This document shows positions 40,101 to 53,865 of a DNA stretch of 64,000 bases, one piece after another. The position numbers were made by a program, and so were the translations under genes. A model generated the notes under the pieces. The model worked only from the letters and a program-made list of their open reading frames with translations, did no database searches and was not told the DNA's origin. Numbering within the stretch: the first letter of the stretch is position 1; each line of letters starts with the position of its first letter. This stretch comes from Agelas oroides (taxonomy: Eukaryota > Porifera > Demospongiae > Agelasida > Agelasidae): positions 2,732,085 through 2,796,084 of the forward strand of contig OX422192.1 in NCBI GenBank assembly GCA_949130485.1. Reading direction: 5' to 3'.

Positions 40101-43100
40101 GACTCTACCTCACTCTACCACACTCTAACCCGACTCTACCTCACTCTACCACACTCTACGCCGACTATTCCTCACTCTACCACAGTCTACCCGGGCTCGA
40201 CCCGACTCCACCTCACTCTTCCACACTCTACCCCAACTCTACCTCACTCTACCCCCACTCTACCTCATTCTACCACACTCTACCCTGCCTCGACCCGACT
40301 CTACCTCACTCTACCACACTGTACCCTGGCTCAACCCGACTCTACCTCACTCTCCCCACCTTACCCCGACTCTACCTCACTCTACTACAGTCAACCACGA
40401 CTCTACCTCACTCTACCACAATCTACCACGACTCTATCTCACTCTACCACACTCTACCCCTACTCTACCTCACTCTACCACACTCTACACTGACTCTACT
40501 TCACTCTACCACACTCTTCCCTGGTTCGACCCGAGTCTAACTCACTCTACCACATTCTACCCTGGCTCGACCCGACTCTACCTCACTCTACCACACTCTA
40601 CCCTGGCTCTACCCGACTATACCTCACTCTACCACACCCTAACCAGACTCTACCTCACTCTACTACACTGTACGTTGGCTCGACCCGAATCTACCTCACT
40701 CTACCCGACTATACCTTATTCTACCACACCCTACCCAGACTCTACCTCACTCTACCACACTCTAACCCGACTCTACCTCACTCTACCACACTCTACGCCG
40801 ACTCTTCCTCACTCTTCCACAGTCTACCCGGGCTCGACCCGACTCCACCTCACTCTTCCACACTCTACCCCAACTCTACCTCACTCTACCCCCACTCTAC
40901 CTCATTCTACCACACTCTACCCTGGCTCGACCTGACTCTACCTCACTCTACCAAACTCTACTTCACTCTACCACACTCTACCCTGGTTCGACCCGAGTCT
41001 AACTCACTCTACCACATTCTACCCTGGCTCGACCCGACTCTACCTCACTCTACCACACTCTACCCTGGCTCTACCCAACTATACCTCACTCTACCACACC
41101 CTACCCAGATTCTACCTCACTCTACTACACTCTACGTTGTCTCGACCCGACTCTACCTCACTCTACCACACTCTACCCTGGCTCTACCCGAATATACCTT
41201 ACTCTACCACACCCTACCCAGACTCCACCTCACTCTACAACACTCTACCCCGACTCTACCTCACTCTACCACACTCTACCCCGACTCTACCTCACTATAC
41301 CACACTCTACCCCGACTCTACCTCACTCTACCACACTATACCCCGACTCTACCTCACTCTACCACACTCTACCCCAACTCTACCTCACTCTACCACACTC
41401 TACACTGACTCTACCTCTCTCTACCACACTCTACCCTGGTTCGATCCGAGTCTCACTCACTCTACCACACACTATCCTGGCTCGACCCAACTCTATTTCA
41501 CTCTACCACACCCTACCCCGACTCTACCTCACTCTACCACACTCTACCCCGTCTCTACCTCAATCTACCACACTCTACACTGACCCTACCTCACCCTACC
41601 ACACTCTACCCTAGTTCGACTCGAGTCTACCTCACTCTACCACACTCTACCCTGGTTCGACTCGAGTCTACCTCACTCTACCACACTCTTCCCCAACTCT
41701 ACATCACTCTACCACACTCTACACTGACTCTACCTCACTCTACCACACTCTACCCTGTTTCGACCCAACTCTAACTCACTCTACCACACTCTACCCTGGC
41801 TCGACCCGACTCTACCTCACTCTATCACACCCTACCCCGACTCTACCTCACTCTACAACACTCTACGCTGGCTTGACACTTCTCTACCTCACTCTACCAC
41901 ACTCTACGTTGGCTCGACCCGACTCTACCTCACTCTACCACACTCTACCCTGGCTCAACCCAGCTATACCTCACTCTACCACACCCTTCCCAGACTCTAC
42001 CTCACTCTACCACACTCTATCCCGACTCTACCTCACTCTACCACACTCTACCCCGTCTCTTCCTCACTCTACCACACTCTACCCTGACTCGACCCGACTC
42101 TACCTCACTCTACCACACCCTACCCCAACTCTACCTCACTCTACCTCCACTCTACCTCACTCTACCACACCCTACCCTGGCTAGACCCGACTCTACCTCA
42201 CTCTACCAAACTCTACCCTGGCTCGACTGGACTCTACCTCACCCTACCACACTATACCATTGCTCGACACGACTCTACCTCACTCTACCACACTCTACCC
42301 CGACTCTACCTCACTATACCACACTCTACCCCGACTGTACCTCACTCTACCACACTCTACCCCGACTCTACCTCACTCTACCACACTCTACCCCGACTCT
42401 ACCTCACTCTACCACACTCTACACTGACTCTACCTCTCTCTACCACACTCTACCCTGGTTCGATCCGAGTCTAACTCACTCTACCACACACTATCCTGGC
42501 TCTACCCAACTCTATTTCACTCTACTACAACCTACCCCGACTCTACCTCACTTTACCACACTCTACCCCGTCTCTACCTCAATCTACCACACTCTACACT
42601 GACTCTACCTCACTCTACCACACTCTACCCTGGTTCGACCCGAGTCTAACTCACTCTACCACACTCTACCCTGGCTCGACCCGACTCTACCTCACTCTAC
42701 CACACCCTACCCCGACTCTACCTTACTCTACCACACTCTACCCCGTCTCTATATCACTCTACCACACTCTCCACTGACTCTACCTCACTCTGCCACACTC
42801 TACCTTGGTTCGACCCAACTCTAACTCACTCTACCACACTCTACCCTGGCTCGACCCGACTCTACCTCCCTCTACCACACCCTACCCCGAGTCTATCTCA
42901 CTCTACCACACTCTACCCCGACTCTACCTAACTCTACCACACTCTACGCTGGCTCGACACTACTCTACCTCACTCTACCACACCCTACGTTGGCTCGACC
43001 CGACTCTACCTCACTCTACCACACTCTACCCTAGCTCTACCCGACTATACCTCACTCTACCACACCCTACCTAGACTCTACCTCACTCTACCACACTCTA

Positions 43101-45183
43101 CCCCGACTCTACCTCACTCTACCACACTCTACCCCGTCTCTTCTTCACTCTACCACACTCTACCCTGGCTCGACCTGACTCTACCTCACTCTACCACACT
43201 CTACCCCAACTCTACCTCACTGTACCCCCACTCTACCTCACTCTAACACACTCTACCCTGGCTAAACTCGACTCTTCCTCACTCTACCAAACTCTACCCT
43301 GGCTCGACTGGAGTCTGCCTCACTCTACCACACTCTACCATGGTTCGACCCGACTCTACCTTACTCTATCACACTCTACCCTGGCTCTACCCGACTCTAC
43401 CTCACTCTACCACACTCTAACCCGACTCTACCTCACTCTACCACACTCTACCCCGACTCTACCTCACTCTACCACACCTTACACTGACTCTACCTCACTC
43501 TATCACATTCTACCCTGGTTCGACCCGACTCTTACTCACTCTACCACACTCTACCCTGGCTCGACCCGACTCTACCTCACTCTACCAAACTCTACGCTGG
43601 CTCGACTGGACTCTACCTCACTCTACCACACTCTACCATGGCTCGAGCCGACTCTACCTCACTCTATCACACTCTACCTTGGCTCTACCCGACTCTACCT
43701 CACTCTACCACACCCTACCCAGACTCTACCTAACTCTACCACACTCTACCCCGACTCTACCTCACTCTACCATACTCTACCCAGGCTCGATCCGACTCTA
43801 CCTCACTCTACCCCACTCTACCCTGGCTCTACCCAACTCTACCTCACTCTACCACATCCTACCTAGACTCTATCTCACTCTACCACACTCTACCCCGACT
43901 CTACCTCACTCTACCACACTCTACCCCGTCTCTTCCTCACTCTACCACACTCTACCCTGGCTCGACCTGACTCTACCTCACTCTACCACACTCTACCCCA
44001 ACTCTACCTCACTGTACCCCCACTCTACCTCACTCTACCACACTCTACCCTGGCTAGATCCGACTCTTCCTCACTCTACCAAACTCTACCCTGGCTCGAC
44101 TGGACTCTGCCTCACTCTACCTCACTCTACCATGGTTCGACCCGACTCTACCTCACTCTATCACACTCTACCCTGGCTCTACCCGACTCTACCTCACTCT
44201 ACCACACTCTACCCCGACTCTACTTCACTCTACCACACTCTACCCCGACTCTACCTCACTCTACCACACTCTACACTGACTCTACCTCACTCTACCACAT
44301 TCTACCCTGGTTCGACCCGACTCTTACTCACTCTACCACACTCTACCCTGGCTCGACCCGACTGTACCTCACTCTACCAAACTCTACGCTGGCTCGACTG
44401 GACTCTACCTCACTCTACCACACTCTACCATGGCTCGAGCCGACTCTACCTCACTCTATCACACTCTACCTTGGCTCTACCCGACTCTACCTCACTCTAC
44501 CCCACCCTACCCAGACTCTACCTCACTCTACCACACTCTACCCCGACTCTACCTCACTCTACCATACTCTACCCAGGCTCGATCCGACTATACCTCACTC
44601 TACCCCACTCTACCCTGGCTCTACCCGACTCTACCTCACTCTACCCCACCCTACCCCGACTCTGCCTCATTCTACTACACCCAATCCGGACTCTACCTCA
44701 CTCTACCACACTGTACCCTGGCTCGACTCGACTCTACCTCACTCTACCACACTCTACCCTGGCTCCACCTGACTCTACCTCACTCTACCACACTCTACCC
44801 TGGCTCTACCTGACTCTACCTCACTCTACCACACTCTACCCCGACTCTACCTCACTCTATGACACTCTACCCGGACTCTACCTCACTCTACCACACTCTA
44901 TCCAGGCTCGACCCGACTCTACCTCACTCTACCACACTCTACCCTGGCTCGACCGGACTCTACCTCACTCTAACACTGTACCCTGGTTCTACCGGACTCT
45001 ACCTTACACTACCCCACCTTACCCCGACTCTACCTCACTCTACTACAGTCAACCACGACTCTACCTCACTCTACCACAATCTACCACGACTCTACCTCAC
45101 TCTACCACACTCTACCTCTACTCTACCTCACTCTACCACACTCTACACTGACTCTACTTCACTCTACCACACTCTACCCTTGT
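31190..45183 (+). repeat. Satellite B 6838 bp higher-order repeat, two full copies and the start of a third
   Basis: Every landmark I checked between about 31190 and 38345 recurs exactly 6838 bp later: ACCCGGAC at 31193 and 38031, CTCTATCCAGG (TCTATCC) at 31221 and 38059, TCTAACACTG at 31293 and 38131, and the units near 33046, 34299, 35035, 35967, 36841 and 37592. Copy 1 is about 31190-38027 and copy 2 about 38028-44865; a third begins there and diverges after about 45185. The offset does not change across about 7.1 kb, so no net indel separates the copies. Differences I saw are isolated substitutions (for example ACATTGG versus ACCCTGG near 31305 and 38143). This is the youngest-looking large duplication in the window. 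Confidence 0.92.
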
Positions 45184-47150
45184 TCGACCCGAGTCTAACT
45201 CACTCTACCACACTCTACCCCAACTCTACCTCACTCTACCCCCACTCTACCTCATTCTACCACACTCTACCCTGGCTCGACCTGACTCTACCTCACTCTA
45301 CCACACTCTACCCCGACTCTACCTCACTCTACCACACCTTACACTGACTCTACCTCACTCTACCACATTCTACCCTGGTTCGACCCGACTCTTACTCACT
45401 CTACCACACTCTACCCTGGCTCGACCCGACTCTACCTCACTCTACCAAACTCTACGCTGGCTCGACCGGACTCTACCTCACTCTACCACACTCTACCATG
45501 GCTCGAGCCGACTCTACCTCACTCTATCACACTCTACCTTGGCTCTACCCGACTCTACCTCACTCTACCACACCCTACCCAGACTCTACCTAACTCTACC
45601 ACACTCTACCCCGACTCTACCTCACTCTACCATACTCTACCCAGGCTCGATCCGACTCTACCTCACTCTACCCCACTCTACCCTGGCTCTACCCAACTCT
45701 ACCTCACTCTACCACATCCTACCTAGACTCTATCTCACTCTACCACACTCTACCCCGACTCTACCTCACTCTACCACACTCTACCCCGTCTCTTCCTCAC
45801 TCTACCACACTCTACCCTGGCTCGACCTGACTCTACCTCACTCTACCACACTCTACCCCAACTCTACCTCACTGTACCCCCACTCTACCTCACTCTACCA
45901 CACTCTACCCTGGCTAGATCCGACTCTTCCTCACTCTACCAAACTCTACCCTGGCTCGACTGGACTCTGCCTCACTCTACCACACTCTACCATGGTTCCA
46001 CCCGACTCTACCTCACTCTATCACACTCTACCCTGGCTCTACCCGACTCTACCTCACTCTACCACACTCTACCCCGACTCTACTTCACTCTACCACACTC
46101 TACCCCGACTCTACCTCACTCTACCACACTCTACACTGACTCTACCTCACTCTACCACATTCTACCCTGGTTCGACCCGACTCTTACTCACTCTACCACA
46201 CTCTACCCTGGCTCGACCCGACTGTACCTCACTCTACCAAACTCTACGCTGGCTCGACTGGACTCTACCTCACTCTACCACACTCTACCATGGCTCGAGC
46301 CGACTCTACCTCACTCTATCACACTCTACCTTGGCTCTACCCGACTCTACCTCACTCTACCACACCCTACCCAGACTCTACCTCACTCTACCACACTCTA
46401 CCCCGACTCTACCTCACTCTACCATACTCTACCCAGGCTCGATCCGACTATACCTCACTCTACCCCACTCTACCCTGGCTCTACCCGACTCTACCTCACT
46501 CTACCCCACCCTACCCCGACTCTGCCTCATTCTACTACACCCAATCCGGACTCTACCTCACTCTACCACACTGTACCCTGGCTCGACTCGACTCTACCTC
46601 ACTCTACCACACTCTACCCTGGCTCCACCTGACTCTACCTCACTCTACCACACTCTACCCTGGCTCTACCTGACTCTACCTCACTCTACCACACTCTACC
46701 CCGAATCTACCTCACTCTATGACACTCTACCCGGACTCTACCTCACTCTACCACACTCTATCCAGGCTCGACCCGACTCTACCTCACTCTACCACACTCT
46801 ACCCTGGCTCGACCGGACTCTACCTCACTCTAACACTGTACCCTGGTTCTACCGGACTCTACCTTACACTACCCCACCTTACCCCGACTCTACCTCACTC
46901 TACTACAGTCAACCACGACTCTACCTCACTCTACCACAATCTACCACGACTCTACCTCACTCTACCACACTCTACCTCTACTCTACCTCACTCTACCACA
47001 CTCTACACTGACTCTACTTCACTCTACCACACTCTACCCTTGTTCGACCCGAGTCTAACTCACTCTACCACACTCTACCCCAACTCTACCTCACTCTACC
47101 CCCACTCTACCTCATTCTACCACACTCTACCCTGGCTCGACCTGACTCTA
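43431..47150 (+). repeat. Satellite B 1860 bp tandem duplication nested in the 6838 bp series
   Basis: About 43431-45290 is followed immediately by a near-identical copy at about 45291-47150. The full 60-base stretches beginning at 43441 and 45301 are the same, and the TATGACACTC landmark lies at 44858 and 46718. The copied segment includes the join near 45185 where the third 6838 bp copy breaks off, so this duplication happened after that rearrangement. Homology to the 6838 bp repeat resumes at 47171. Confidence 0.9.
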
Positions 47151-50100
47151 CCACACTCTACCAAACTCTACTTCACTCTACCACAGTCTACCCTGGTTCG
47201 ACCCGAGTCTAACTCACTCTACCACATTCTACCCTGGCTCGACCCGACTCTACCTCACTCTACCACACTCTACCCTGGCTCTACCCGACTATACCTCACT
47301 CTACCACACCCTAACCAGACTCTACCTCACTCTACTACACTCTACGTTGGCTCGACCCGAATCTACCTCACTCTACCCGACTATACCTTATTCTACCACA
47401 CCCTACCCAGACTCTACCTCACTCTACCACACTCTAACCCGACTCTACCTCACTCTACCACACTCTACGCCGACTCTTCCTCACTCTACCACAGTCTACC
47501 CTGGCTCGACCCGACTCCACCTCACTCTTCCACACTCTACCCCAACTCTACCTCACTCTACCCCCACTCTACCTCATTCTACCACACTCTACCCTGGCTC
47601 GACCTGACTCTACCTCACTCTACCAAACTCTACTTCACTCTACCACACTCTACCCTGGTTCGACCCGAGTCTAACTCACTCTACCACATTCTACCCTGGC
47701 TCGACCCGACTCTACCTCACTCTACCACACTCTACCCTGGCTCTACCCGACTATACCTCACTCTACCACACCCTACCCAGATTCTACCTCACTCTACTAC
47801 ACTCTACGTTGTCTCGACCCGACTCTACCTCACTCTACCACACTCTACCCTGGCTCTACCCGAATATACCTTACTCTACCACACCCTACCCAGACTCCAC
47901 CTCACTCTACAACACTCTACCCCGACTCTACCTCACTCTACCACACTCTACCCCGACTCTACCTCACTATACCACACTCTACCCCGACTCTACCTCACTC
48001 TACCACACTATACCCCGACTCTACCTCACTCTACCACACTCTACCCCAACTCTACCTCACTCTACCACACTCTACACTGACTCTACCTCTCTCTACCACA
48101 CTCTACCCTGGTTCGACCCGAGTCTCACTCACTCTACCACACACTATCCTGGCTCGACCCAACTCTATTTCACTCTACCACACCCTACCCCGACTCTACC
48201 TCACTCTACCACACTCTACCCCGTCTCTACCTCAATCTACCACACTCTACCCCTACTCTACCTCATTCTACCACACTCTACCCTGGCTCTACCCGACTCT
48301 ACCTCACTCTACCACACTCTACCCCAACTCTACCTCACTCTACCACACTCTACCCCGACTCTACCTCTCTCTACCACACTCTATCCAGCCTCGACCCGAC
48401 TCTACCTCACTCTACCACACTCTACCCTGGCTCGACCCGACTCTACCTCATTCTACCACACTGTGCCCTGGCTCTACCCAACTCTACCTCACTCTACCCC
48501 ACTCTACCCTGACTCTACCTCACTCTAGCACACTGTACCCTGGCTCAACCCTACTCTACCTCACTCTACCCCACCTTACCCCGACTCTACCTCACTCTAC
48601 TACAGTCAACCACGACTCTACGTCACTCTACCACAATCTACCACGACTCTATCTCACTCTACCACACTCTACCCCTACTCTACCTCACTCTACCACACTC
48701 TACACTCACTCTACTTCACTCTACCACACTCTACCCTGGTTCGACCCGAGTCTAACTCACTCTACCACATTCTACCCTGGCTCGACCCGACTCTACCTCA
48801 CTCTACCACACTCTACCCTGGCTCTACCCGACTATACCTCACTCTACCACACCCTAACCAGACTCTACCTCACTCTACTACACTCTACGTTGGCTCGACC
48901 CGAATCTACCTCACTCTACCCGACTATACCTTATTCTACCACACCCTACCCAGACTCTACCTCACTCTACCACACTCTAACCCGACTCTACCTCACTCTA
49001 CCACACTCTACGCCGACTCTTCCTCACTCTACCACAGTCTACCCGGGCTCGACCCGACTCCACCTCACTCTTCCACACTCTACCCCAACTCTACCTCACT
49101 CTACCCCCACTCTACCTCATTCTACCACACTCTACCCTGCCTCGACCCGACTCTACCTCACTCTACCACACTGTACCCTGGCTCAACCCGACTCTACCTC
49201 ACTCTACCCCACCTTACCCCGACTCTACCTCACTCTACTACAGTCAACCACGACTCTACCTCACTCTACCACAATCTACCACGACTCTATATCACTCTAC
49301 CACACTCTACCCCTACTCTACCTCACTCTACCACACTCTACACTGACTCTACTTCACTCTACCACACTCTACCCTGGTTCGACCCGAGTCTAACTCACTC
49401 TACCACATTCTACCCTGGCTCGACCTGACTCTACCTCACTCTACCACACTCTACCCTGGCTCTACCCGACTATACCTCACTCTACCACACCCTAACCAGA
49501 CTCTACCTCACTCTACTACACTCTACGTTGGCTCGACCCGAATCTACCTCACTCTACCCGACTATACCTTATTCTACCACACCCTACCCAGACTCTACCT
49601 CACTCTACCACACTCTAACCCGACTCTACCTCAGTCTACCACGCTCTACGCCGACTCTTGCTCACTCTACCACAGTCTACCCGGGCTCGACCCGACTCCA
49701 CCTCACTCTTCCACACTCTACCCCAACTCTACCTCACTCTACCCCCACTCTACCTCATTCTACCACACTCTACCCTGGCTCGACCTGACTCTACCTCACT
49801 CTACCAAACTCTACTTCAGTCTACCACACTCTACCCTGGTTCGACCCGAGTCTAACTCACTCTACCACATTCTACCCTGGCTCGACCCGACTCTACCTCA
49901 CTCTACCACACTCTACCCTGGCTCTACCCGACTATACCTCACTCTACCACACCCTACCCAGATTCTACCTCACTCTACTACACTCTACGTTGTCTCGACC
50001 CAACTCTACCTCACTCTACCACACTCTACCCTGGCTCTACCCGAATATACCTTACTCTACCACACCCTACCCAGACTCCACCTCACTCTACAACACTCTA

Positions 50101-53100
50101 CCCCGACTCTACCTCACTCTACCACACTCTACCCCGACTCTACCTCACTATACCACACTCTACCCCGACTCTACCTGACCCTACCACACTATACCCCGAC
50201 TCTACCTCACTCTACCACACTCTACCCCAACTCTACCTCACTCTACCACACTCTACACTGACTCTACCTCTCTCTACCACACTCTACCCTGGTTCGACCC
50301 GACTCTCACTCACTCTACCACACACTATCCTGGCTCGACCCAACTCTATTTCACTCTACCACACCCTACCCCGACTCTACCTCACTCTACCACACTCTAC
50401 CCCGTCTCTACCTCAATCTACCACACTCTACACTGACCCTACCTCACTCTACCACACTCTACCCTAGTTCGACTCGAGTCTACCTCACTCTACCACACTC
50501 TACCCTGGTTCGACTCGAGTCTACCTCACTCTACCACTCTCTTCCCCAACTCTACATCACTCTACCACACTCTACACTGACTCTACCTCACTCTACCACA
50601 CTCTACCCTGTTTCGACCCAACTCTAACTCACTCTACCACACTCTACCCTGGCTCGACCCGACTCTACCTCACTCTATCACACCCTACCCCGACTCTACC
50701 TCACTCTACAACACTCTACGCTGGCTTGACACTTCTCTACCTCACTCTACCACACTCTACGTTGGCTCGACCCGACTCTACCTCACTCTACCACACTCTA
50801 CCCTGGCTCAACCCAGCTATACCTCACTCTACCACACCCTTCCCAGACTCTACCTCACTCTACCACACTCTATCCCGACTCTACCTCACTCTACCACACT
50901 CTACCCCGTCTCTTCCTCACTCTACCACACTCTACCCTGACTCGACCCGACTCTACCTCACTCTACCACACCCTACCCCAACTCTACCTCACTCTACCTC
51001 CACTCTACCTCACTCTACCACACTCTACCCTGGCTAGACCCGACTCTACCTCACTCTACCAAACTCTACCCTGGCTCGACTGGACTCTACCTCACCCTAC
51101 CACACTATACCATTGCTCGACACGACTCTACCTCACTCTACCACACTCTACCCCGACTCTACCTCACTATACCACACTCTACCCCGACTGTACCTCACTC
51201 TACCACACTCTACCCCGACTCTACCTCACTCTACCATACTCTACCCCGACTCTACCTCACTCTACCACACTCTACACTGACTCTACCTCTCTCTACCACA
51301 CTCTACCCTGGTTCGATCCGAGTCTAACTCACTCTACCACACACTATCCTGGCTCTACCCAACTCTATTTCACTCTACCACAACCTAACCCGACTCTACC
51401 TCACTTTACCACACTCTACCCCGTCTCTATATCACTCTACCACACTCTCCACTGACTCTACCTCACTCTACCACACTCTACCATGGTTCGACCCGACTCT
51501 AACTCAATCTACCACACTCTACCCTGGCTCGACCCGACTCTACCTCCCTCTACCACACCCTACCCCGAGTCTATCTCACTCTACCACACTCTACCCCGAC
51601 TCTACCTAACTCTACCACACTCTACGCTGGCTCGACACTACTCTACCTCACTCTACCACACCCTACGTTGGCTCGACCCAACTCTACCTCACTCTACCAC
51701 ACTCTACCCTAGCTCTACCCGACTATACCTCACTCTACCACACCCTATCTAGTCTCTACCTCACTCTACCACACTCTACCCCGACTCTACCTCACTCTAC
51801 CACACTCTACCCCGTCTCTTCTTCACTCTACCACACTCTACCCTGGCTCGACCTGACTCTACCTCACTCTACCACACTCTATCCCAACTCTACCTCACTG
51901 TACCCCCACTCTACCTCACTCTACCACACTCTACCCTGGCTAAACCCGACTCTTCCTCACTCTACCAAACTCTACCCTGGCTCGACTGGACTCTGCCTCA
52001 CTCTACCACACTCTACCATGGTTCTACCCGACTCTACCTTACTCTATCACACTCTACCCTAGCTCCACCCGACTCTACCTCACTCTACCACACTCTAACC
52101 CGACTCTACCTCACTCTACCACACTCTACCCCGACTCTACCTCACTCTACCACACTCTACACTGACTCTACCTCACTCTACCACATTCTACCCTGGTTCG
52201 ACCCGACTCTTACTCACTCTACCACACTCTACCCTGGCTCGACCCGACTCTACCTCACTCTACCAAACTCTACGCTGGCTCGACTGGACTCTACCTCACT
52301 CTACCACACTCTACCATGGCTCGAGCCGACTCTACCTCACTCTATCACACTCTACCTTGCCTCTACCCGACTCTACCTCACTCTACCACACCCTACCCAG
52401 ACTCTACCTAACTCTACCACACTCTACCCCGACTCTACCTCACTCTACCATACTCTACCCAGGCTCGATCAGACTCTACCTCACTCTACCCCACTCTACC
52501 CTGGCTCTACCCGACTCTACCTCACTGTACCACATCCTACCTAGACTCTACCTCACTCTACCACACTCTACCCCAACTCTACCTCACTCTACCACACTCT
52601 ACCCCGTCTCTTCCTCACTCTACCACACTCTACCCTGGCTCGACCTGACTCTACCTCACTCTACCACACTCTACCCCAACTCTACCTCACTGTACCCCCA
52701 CTCTACCTCACTCTACCACACTCTACCCTGGCTAGATCCGACTCTTCCTCACTCTACCAAACTCTACCCTGGCTCGACTGGACTCTGCCTCACTCTACCA
52801 CACTCTACCATGGTTCGACCCGACTCTACCTCACTCTATCACACTCTACCCTGGCTCTACCCGACTCTACCTCACTCTACCACACTCTACCCCGACTCTA
52901 CTTCACTCTACCACACTCTACCCCGACTCTACCACACTCTACACTGACTCTACCTCACTCTACCACATTCTACCCTGGTTCGACCTGACTCTTACTCACT
53001 CTACCACACTCTACCCTGGCTCGACCTGACTCTACCTCACTCTACCAAACTCTACGCTGGCTCGACTGGACTCTACCTCACTCTACCACACTCTACCATG

Positions 53101-53865
53101 GCTCGAGCCGACTCTACCTCACTCTATCACACTCTACCTTGGCTCTACCCGACTCTACCTCACTCTACCACACCCTACCCAGACTCTACCTCACTCTACA
53201 ACACTCTACCCCGACTCTACCTCACTCTACCATACTCTACCCAGGCTCGATCCGACTCTACCTCACTCTACCCCACTCTACCCTGGCTCTACCCGACTCT
53301 ACCTCACTCTACCCCACCCTACCCCGACTCTGCCTCATTCTACTACACCCAATCCGGACTCTACCTCACTCTACCACACTGTACCCTGGCTCGACTCGAC
53401 TCTACCTCACTCTACCACACTCTACCCTGGCTCCACCTGACTCTACCTCACTCTACCACACTCTACCCTGGCTCTACCTGACTCTACCCCACTCTACCAC
53501 ACTCTACCCCGACTCTACCTCACTCTATGACACTCTACCCGGACTCTACCTCACTCTACCACACTCTATCCAGGCTCGGCCCGACTCTACCTCACTCTAC
53601 CACACTCTACCCTGGCTCGACCGGACTCTACCTCACTCTAACACTGTACCCTGGTTCTACCGGACTCTACCTTACACTACCCCACCTTACCCCGACTCTA
53701 CCTCACTCTACTACAGTCAACCACGACTCTACCTCACTCTACCACAATCTACCACGACTCTACCTCACTCTACCACACTCTACCCCTACTCTACTTCACT
53801 CTACCACACTCTACACTGACTCTACTTCACTCTACCACACTCTACCCTGGTTCGACCCGAGTCTA
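47151..53865 (+). repeat. Satellite B continuation of the 6.8 kb repeat series (offset 8852 to 8668 bp from the second copy)
   Basis: About 47171-53865 matches about 38319-45195. The offset is 8852, then 8853 (one base), then 8678 after loss of 175 bp near 51.42 kb, then 8668 after loss of 10 bp near 52930. The 10 bp loss can be read directly: CCCCGACTCTACCACACTC where the partner near 44245 has an additional CTACCTCACT decamer. A 175 bp loss equals two L plus three S units. Confidence 0.88.
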
